DNA of 64,000 nt from Closterium sp. Naga37s-1. Lineage: Eukaryota > Streptophyta > Zygnematophyceae > Desmidiales > Closteriaceae. Both the position numbers and the translations under genes were made by a program. Of this stretch, positions 58,861 through 64,000 are shown piece by piece (the stretch's first letter is position 1; each line of letters opens with the position of its first letter). Below the pieces are notes generated by a model. It did no database searches. It saw only the letters and a list, made by a program, of their open reading frames with translations, and was not told where the DNA came from. Where the stretch lies: assembly GCA_947471745.1 (NCBI GenBank), contig CANJKZ010000823.1, positions 186,001-250,000 of the forward strand, in the 5' to 3' direction.

Positions 58861-59218
58861 CTCTGTTTGTACTGTGATATATATATATACTTGCATGCTT
58901 GCATTTGCTAGGGTATGATGAGTGTATTGTTTGTTCTCTTTATATAACTCTGCATGTGAACTGGCCTTGTGGCCCTTTGCTTGTGCTCGGACTGTGTGGT
59001 GACTTTGTGATCCACCCTGAGCTTGCTTTGTTTTGCTTGACTGGTCTTGTGACCACTTGTTCTCCCCCACTTTGCCTATGGGGGTGTGTCAGAACATTAT
59101 AGCTTATACATTTGTGTAGGTTGTAGTGGGGTAGCCCATAAGGGGTACAACCCAATTAGGGTTAGTACTTGTACCCAACTGTTTGCTAGTTCATTCATTC
59201 TCGTTCGTTACTTTGACA
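58861..59218 (+). repeat. Copia-A6 3' block and 3' LTR (59087-59218)
   Basis: The conserved 3' block and CCCCCACTTTGCCTATGGGGG hairpin precede a 132-bp LTR (TGTCAGAACATTATAG to TTACTTTGACA). Confidence 0.92.
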
Positions 59219-59254
59219 GAAGTTGACTGCTCCGTTGACCGACCTGCTGACGAA

Positions 59255-59390
59255 TGTCAGAATCCCAACCACTAGACCATTGGGATAAAAGGGCTTGTTT
59301 AGTAGCGGGTCAGTGCGCCCATAACCCCCCAGGACAACGAGCCTGTAACCCTTCCCTAGGATCAATCGGGGATCACCAGTGGACCTCTGA
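59255..59390. mobile_element. 138-bp solo-LTR-like element, copy 2
   Basis: Nearly identical to copy 1 (44544-44681), with about five substitutions and an eroded right end (TCTGA then AAAGG). It is inserted within gypsy pol, splitting the sequence that encodes the PLTDLLxKKGVEYMW region. Confidence 0.8.
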
Positions 59391-59410
59391 AAAGGAAGGG
59401 GGTTGAGTAC

Positions 59411-60219
59411 ATGTGGGGGGAGAAAGAGCAAGCTGCCTTCTCGGCCCTCAAACTAATGTTGTGCTCGCCGCCCGTGTTTCACATCGCAGATCCGCACCGC
59501 CCGTTCGAGCTCGTCACTGACGCAAGTGACATCGACGTGGGAGCTGTACTGTTGCAGGACTTCGGGAACGGCCTCCAGCCAATCGCATATGAGTCCCGCA
59601 AGCTGCACCCGCTCGAACGCAACTACCCGATACACGACTGCGAAATGCTGGCGATCGTGCACGCGTTCAAAGTGTGGCGATGCTACCTGACTGGCACCGA
59701 CGTGACAGTATGGACAGATCACCGATCACTACAGTACTTCTGTGCCCGACCGAATCTCAACCCGCGACAGATCCGCTGGTTGGACTATCTGGAGTCCAAC
59801 TTCCACTACACAGTCACATACAAAAAGGCGCATCAAACATCGCCGACGCACTCAGACGTCCTACCGCCCAACTCCACGACATCCTACTCGCCCAAACCAA
59901 CCCACTGTTCACAGGCCTATTCACCCACGGATACACTACCGACCCATTTTTCACGACCGTAAATTCACACCAACTGGCAGAAGCTAAGGGAGCCTATTAC
60001 GTAAAAACAGGCACCAACCGCATTTGGGTATCCGCGTACTCACTACTGAGGGAACTGTTACTGCAGGAGGCACACGACGGGATTACCTCGGGCCACTTCG
60101 GGGTAGAGAAAACGCGACAGCAACTGCAGCGGTATTACTACTGGCCGAAGCTGTTGACTGACGTACAGCACCACGTGGGCTCGTGTCCTACGTGTCAGGT
60201 GATGAAGTGCTCGCTATAG
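59411..60219 (+). pseudogene. Gypsy RNase H and integrase zinc-binding region
   Basis: WGEKEQAAFSALK, FELVTDASDIDVGAVL, HDCEMLAIVHAFKVWR and TDHRSLQYF mark RNase H (frame 59411-59962). A frameshift near 59830 leads into KGASNIADAL in frame 59674-60219, then GHFGVEKTRQQLQRYYYWP and CPTCQVMK, the HHCC zinc-binding N-terminus of integrase, ending at TAG (60217-60219). Confidence 0.9.
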
Positions 60220-60894
60220 AGAAAGGCGGGTCAATTGCAGCCGATTCCACCGCCCGAGCGCGCCTGGTAGCAAGTTACCATGGATTTCGTCACGGGGTTA
60301 CCTTCAAACCCTGGGGGTAACGACGCGGTTATGGCGGTCGTTGACAGACTGACGAAAATGGCTCACTTCGCTGCGTGCAAGAAATCGATCTCAGCCGAAG
60401 AAAACGCTCGCCTGTTCATCGCAGCCGTCGTTCGACTGCACGGGATACCAGCCGCGATAATCAGCGACCGTGATACGAAGTTTACCAGCAAGTTCTGGAA
60501 GAACCTCTGGGAGCAGTTCGAGACCAGGCTACAGTTCAATTCATCGTACCACCCTGAGACCGACGGTCAAACGCGGCGGACCAATCAGACGATGGAGCAG
60601 TTGATTCGGGCCACGTGCAACGACCCGACAACTTGGGAGCAGCAGCTGCCGCTGATCGAGTTCGCCTACAACAACGCCACGTCAGAGACGACGCAGCAGT
60701 CCCCGTTTTACCTGAACTACGGGCAAAACCCAACAGTGCCCATGACGCCAAGTCCGGACAACCCAACGCCACGAGCACATCAATTCGCCGAGATTTTGCA
60801 AGCTCCCCGCACCAGAGCCGCAGAAGCAATTAAAAAATCCAACGTCATCGCTAAACGCAACGCTGACCGCCACCGCCGCCCCGTCACGTACTAG
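60220..60894 (+). pseudogene. Gypsy integrase catalytic core
   Basis: MDFVTGLPSNPGGND, VVDRLTKMAHF, SDRDTKFTSKFW and SSYHPETDGQTRRTNQ contain the D, D and E of the catalytic core; GQTRRTNQTMEQ departs from the common GQTERVNQ, so the residue aligned to the usual Glu is Arg. FAYNNATSETTQQSPF follows. Stops occur before it (TAG at 60217 and TAG near 60268) and after PVTY (TAG 60892-60894). Confidence 0.88.
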
Positions 60895-61348
60895 TCAGGG
60901 GATTACCTACTGCTCGACACACAGAACTTAAGACTGCCCGTCGTACCAAAATTACGACCGCGCTACTGTGGACCATTTCAAATCAGCCACATGATCACCC
61001 TAGTTACCGCCCCACTTACTGTTGCCGACAGACTGGTACATCAGCCCATCATTCCACGTCAGCCTTCTTCGCCCTTACATCCCAAGCACGAGCCAACTGC
61101 CTCGTCACCGCCCGCCATCCATGACCCGCCCTGCATCGGAGCCGATCATCGAGGCCGAAAAAAATCGGAGCCATCGGATTCGCCACCCCACAGGCATCAA
61201 GATGATCGAGTTCCTCGTTCACTGGAAGGACCGCACGCCAACTGAGGATAGCTGGGTGCCCCTGGCCAACATCGAAAACCACCCTGCCCTGCAAGTGTAC
61301 CTGAGGAGCCGGGGTTTCCGGAGGGGGATTCTTGAGGTGGGGGGTTAG
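60895..61348 (+). pseudogene. Gypsy integrase C-terminus and chromodomain
   Basis: GDYLLLDTQNLRLP and LRPRYCGPFQISH are the integrase C-terminal GPY/F-type region. After a frame change (near 61150) the frame 61022-61348 encodes EPIIEAEKNRSHRI, KMIEFLVHWKDRTPTEDSWV and NHPALQVYLRSR, a recognisable chromodomain with the aromatic residues F, W and W of the methyl-lysine cage fold. It is the last domain before the 3' LTR. Confidence 0.88.
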
Positions 61349-61658
61349 TGTAAGGAATTTTCTCGCTATTCCTTACCGCGACCGTCCACATCGCATACAG
61401 CAGCAGCCGTTGTTCGCCCGTTACTGCTAACGGGGTTTCGCCAACTTCGCACGCACTGTTTCACCAAACCTCGCACTGCCGGAGCAGCCGAGTCGGCCTA
61501 CACTTCTGGACTAGCCCGAACCTCGCGCCAGCGTAGCACTAGCTAGCTCGCACGCACCGCGTTACCGTTTGCACATTTTCGCGTATAAGTAGTCGCTTAT
61601 GCCGTAGCTCATGTTTTGTACTCATTGAACACTCTAGTGCAATATTGCACCCGTAACA
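61349..61658 (+). repeat. Gypsy 3' LTR (310 bp)
   Basis: TGTAAGGAATTTTCTCG to CACCCGTAACA. Relative to the 5' LTR it lacks 17 bp near its 3' end and has many substitutions. Confidence 0.88.
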
Positions 61659-62204
61659 AGGGAAAGTATGCCACAAGTAACCAACTTGGGACTCGATAAC
61701 GTGAATGGTAAAAAAAAAACCCGAACGGTCACTGTATCGGGTTTTCTGACGGGTTTGGTAAGCGGGGTCACGGATTCAGTCACTAACAACAGGTACAAAA
61801 TCACGCGAATGGTCACACATGTAACTCCCGCCAAAAAAACTTGAAACTCAACAAAATTCCCGCTCGCGCCCAACCAATCTGCGAACTTGTAAAAAAACTA
61901 AAACCCAATCGGAATCGGATGCGGTTTGGGAACGGATCAACCCTAAACACCTGGCGAGTTATGCGTTTAGGGTTGATCACCCGGAATATCTCAGCGGAAA
62001 CGGGTCGTCAAGCCTGACGACCTGTTGACGACTTGACGACATGCTGCCGTGGGCAGAAAAAAACTAAAACCCCATCGGATGGCATGCCATCCGAGGGAGG
62101 CATCAACCCTAAATCCATGCCTCCCTGTGTTTAGGGTTGATGCCTCCCTGACCGGATGCATGCCCGAATGGGTTTTATTTTTTTTGCCCGCGGGCAGAGA
62201 GCTC
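61659..62204. repeat. Spacer with nested inverted repeats (foldback element candidate)
   Basis: Two palindromic cores: GATCAACCCTAAAC near 61936 with GTTTAGGGTTGATC near 61966; and GGGAGGCATCAACCCTAAA near 62094 with TTTAGGGTTGATGCCTCCC near 62137. The second sits inside a longer imperfect hairpin, roughly 62050-62192, whose outer arms include GGGCAGAAAAAAACTAAAAC and its near-complement. No gene seen. Confidence 0.7.
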
Positions 62205-62342
62205 TGTTAGAATGTAGAACTGAACGAGAATGTGTGAAACTAGGCAGCAGGGTGATACAAGTAGGAAACCCTAGCAATGTTGTACCCCCTAAGGCTAAAC
62301 CCACTATAGCCTACACAATATGAACATGTATAATGTTTGACA
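62205..62342 (-). repeat. Copia-A7 3' LTR (138 bp)
   Basis: Minus strand TGTCAAACATTATACA to TACATTCTAACA. The adjoining hairpin reads CTCCCACTTAGCCTATGGGGG, where a G-U pair replaces one C-G pair of the sister copies. Confidence 0.9.
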
Positions 62343-62573
62343 CACCCCCATAGGCTAAGTGGGAGACAACTAGATGGTCACAAGACCAGTCAAAGCAAAG
62401 CAAAGCAAGCTCAGGGTGGATCTCAAGGAAACCACACAAATTCCGAGCACAAGCAAGTGGTCACAAGACCAGTTCACATGCAGTTTGATAATATAACAAG
62501 AGGTACAGTGATCACAACCTAACAAGAGTAAACATGCAGGTATATATATATAGAGATCACAGTACAAGCAGAG

Positions 62574-63989
62574 TCAAGAAGTGAGCAAGTGAAGGAGAGT
62601 AGGCACAAGGCCTAGAACAGTACAGAAACGCTGATGGTCACAAGGCTGAAGCGCCTTGGTGAACACATCAGCAGTGTTGGCCCGAGTGGCCACGTAACGC
62701 AGACGAAGCTGACCACGCTGCTGCAGCTCTCGAGCAAGGAAGTAGCGCAGAGCGATGTGCTTCGTCCTGTGCTCCAGTCTGTGCTCCTCACACAAGGCAA
62801 TGGCGGCCTTGTTGTCAACGTACAGCACTGGAGGAGAACGAGGCCGCTCTCCCAGGTCGGTCAGCAGGTAGGTGAGCCAGCGTAACTCCTGTGCAGCCAT
62901 GGCTGTGGCGTAGATCTCAGCCTCACAACTGGAGCTGAGAACAGAAGAAGAGCGAGTAGAACGCCAAGAAACTGAACCAGAGCCAAGGCTGAAGGTGTAA
63001 CCCTGAGACGACCGCTGCGTAGCCTGGTCGTCAGCCCAAGAAGCGTCTGAGTGACCCGTGAGGACAACGTCGCTCCGACCGCCAAGCACGAGCCCCATGC
63101 CCGACGTACTGCACAAGTAGCGCAACACCCTCTTAGCGGCATCCATGTGCTCCTTCCGGTGACGGCCGGGAGCGACATAGCGTGCTAGGATGCTAAGAGG
63201 GTATGCCAGGTCAGGTCGAGTGCAGGTCATCAGGTACATGAGGCAGCCCACAAGCTCTGGATACGGGCCACTCGGCTCTACGGACTCATCCGAAGGCAGA
63301 GCTGAGAGCGAGTGACCGGTAGGCAGAGGAGTGGGCTGAGGCGAGGAGTACGTGAAGCGGAAGCGCTGAAGGACCTGCTGCACCATGTGTGACTGAGTCA
63401 AGGTGATGGTGCGCTGTGCTCTGTCCCGGGTGATCCGCAAGCCAAGATAGCTTGTCAGCTCACCCAGGTCTGTGCACGTGTGTCTCTTCTGCAGCTCCGA
63501 CTTCACGTGGGCGAGTGCCTCAGTGTCAGCAGTAGCAAAGACCAAGTCGTCTACGTAAACAAGAACGTAGAACGGCGGCAGAGTGGTGTCGGTGCGTAGA
63601 AACAGCGACGGGTCAGCAGTAGAAGGAGCAAACCCAAGAGCAGCAAGAGTAGTCCTCAGTGTGTCGTGCCACTCACGGGGTGCCTGGCGGAGACCGTAGA
63701 CTGGCCGCCGGAGGCTCCACTGGGTACCAGGAGGGAACGACCCAGTGAAGCCAGGTGGGCGGCGCAGCCAGATCTCCTCGTGCAGGCTGCCCTGTAAGAA
63801 CGCAGTGCTGAAGTCAAGAGAGTGGAGCTCGTAGTCACGCTGAGCAGCGACGTGCAGCAGAACCCGAAGAGTGGTCATCTTCGGGGTCGGGGAGAAGGTC
63901 TGGAAGAAGTCAACTCCCTCTCGCTGACTGAAGCCTCGTGCAACGTAACGCGCCTTGAAGGCAGGCGGAGAACCCGGCGGCCGCTTCAC
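62574..63989 (-). CDS. Copia-A7 reverse transcriptase and RNase H (partial pol)
   Basis: Open frame of 471 codons, no stops: VKRPPGSPPAFKARYVARG, SLDFSTAFLQG, YVDDLVFA; RNase H HSDASWADDQ, EAEIYATAM, YVDNKAAIAL and HRTKHIALRYF; stop after LLTS. The frame is open to the window edge, so this copy may be intact. The listed start is only the first Met of the visible part; the true polyprotein start lies beyond 64000. Confidence 0.9.
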   Translation of the reverse strand: MKRPPGSPPAFKARYVARGFSQREGVDFFQTFSPTPKMTTLRVLLHVAAQRDYELHSLDFSTAFLQGSLHEEIWLRRPPGFTGSFPPGTQWSLRRPVYGLRQAPREWHDTLRTTLAALGFAPSTADPSLFLRTDTTLPPFYVLVYVDDLVFATADTEALAHVKSELQKRHTCTDLGELTSYLGLRITRDRAQRTITLTQSHMVQQVLQRFRFTYSSPQPTPLPTGHSLSALPSDESVEPSGPYPELVGCLMYLMTCTRPDLAYPLSILARYVAPGRHRKEHMDAAKRVLRYLCSTSGMGLVLGGRSDVVLTGHSDASWADDQATQRSSQGYTFSLGSGSVSWRSTRSSSVLSSSCEAEIYATAMAAQELRWLTYLLTDLGERPRSPPVLYVDNKAAIALCEEHRLEHRTKHIALRYFLARELQQRGQLRLRYVATRANTADVFTKALQPCDHQRFCTVLGLVPTLLHLLTS

Positions 63990-64000
63990 CCTGAAAATCC

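Larger units (their letters stand above)
52171..59218 (+). mobile_element. Copia-A6, decayed element without 5' LTR, inside gypsy pol
   Basis: Leader repeats, gag, protease, integrase, linker, RT, RNase H, conserved 3' block and 3' LTR (59087-59218). The 5' LTR and primer site are missing, and about 90 codons of gypsy RT between YLDDILIY and the PLTDLL region are also absent, so a deletion removed the left junction. Confidence 0.9.
47569..61658 (+). mobile_element. Chromodomain Ty3/gypsy element (chromovirus type), host of three nested insertions
   Basis: The 5' LTR (47569-47895) and 3' LTR (61349-61658) enclose gag with a zinc knuckle, protease, RT, RNase H, integrase after RNase H (gypsy order) and a C-terminal chromodomain. 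A non-autonomous LTR element (48462-50139), Copia-A6 (about 52170-59218) and a 138-bp element (59255) are nested inside. The LTRs differ at many sites and by a 17-bp indel, so the element is old. The flanks ATATT and AGGGA do not match. Confidence 0.92.
62205..64000 (-). mobile_element. Copia-A7, 3' part, continues beyond the window
   Basis: On the minus strand: RT, RNase H, conserved 3' block and 138-bp 3' LTR. Upstream parts lie outside the window. The 5 bp outside the LTR are AGCTC. Confidence 0.92.

Noticed and set aside
61930-62150. Interstitial telomeric repeat (TTTAGGG)
   Set aside because: Single TTTAGGG units only, located in palindrome arms rather than in tandem.

Overview
The window reads as nuclear DNA of a plant-lineage eukaryote, most likely a streptophyte alga (inference). 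It has GT-AG introns, Ty1/copia and Ty3/gypsy LTR retrotransposons primed by initiator tRNA-Met (TGGTATCAGAGC-type sites), a chromodomain gypsy element, and a gene resembling the plant FkbM-like methyltransferase family. I see no bacterial operons, CRISPR or functional rRNA/tRNA genes. About 85% of the window is retrotransposon, in nested layers.

Layout. 1-13356: Copia-B1 (plus), whose gag-pol was split 29 nt after its ATG by an apparently intact Copia-A1 (190-7749, 129-bp LTRs, TSD GGCAG). B1 sits in a decayed minus-strand Copia-A relic (A3, 13357-15376), which is fused to a second one (A2, 15377-21037). 21038-22116 is unassigned. 22117-25438 is 5'-truncated Copia-A4 (minus). 25439-31200 is the first host-like island: a six-exon Ulp1/C48 cysteine-protease gene (minus, 29603 to 26681) with an Ala/Gly/Gln/Pro repeat tail, and ~1.2 kb upstream the divergent first exon of a methyltransferase-like gene.

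30828-41794: the methyltransferase-like gene (plus). Five exons join in phase: 30828-31142, 31772-31941, 32331-32481, 39543-39677 and 41507-41794. Three of them have tandem degraded copies; the last has about eight in 1.2 kb. Copia-B2 (33026-39509, TSD CAAAC) fills the third intron and stops 33 bp short of the acceptor.

41994-47122: decayed Copia-A5, inserted just after the gene's AATAAA, with an internal 138-bp solo-LTR-like insertion. 47569-61658: a chromodomain gypsy element carrying a 1.7-kb non-autonomous LTR element (48462-50139, TSD GCAGC), Copia-A6 and a second copy of the 138-bp element. 61659-62204 holds a foldback structure. 62205-64000 is the 3' part of Copia-A7 (minus).

The points most worth a second look are the tandem exon array, the Ulp1-like gene with its stop-interrupted 3' extension, the non-autonomous LTR elements, and features shared by the Copia-A family: an enlarged gag zinc-knuckle-like motif, GC-rich tandem leaders, and a hairpin holding the polypurine tract. 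Element names (A1-A7, B1, B2) are local labels.
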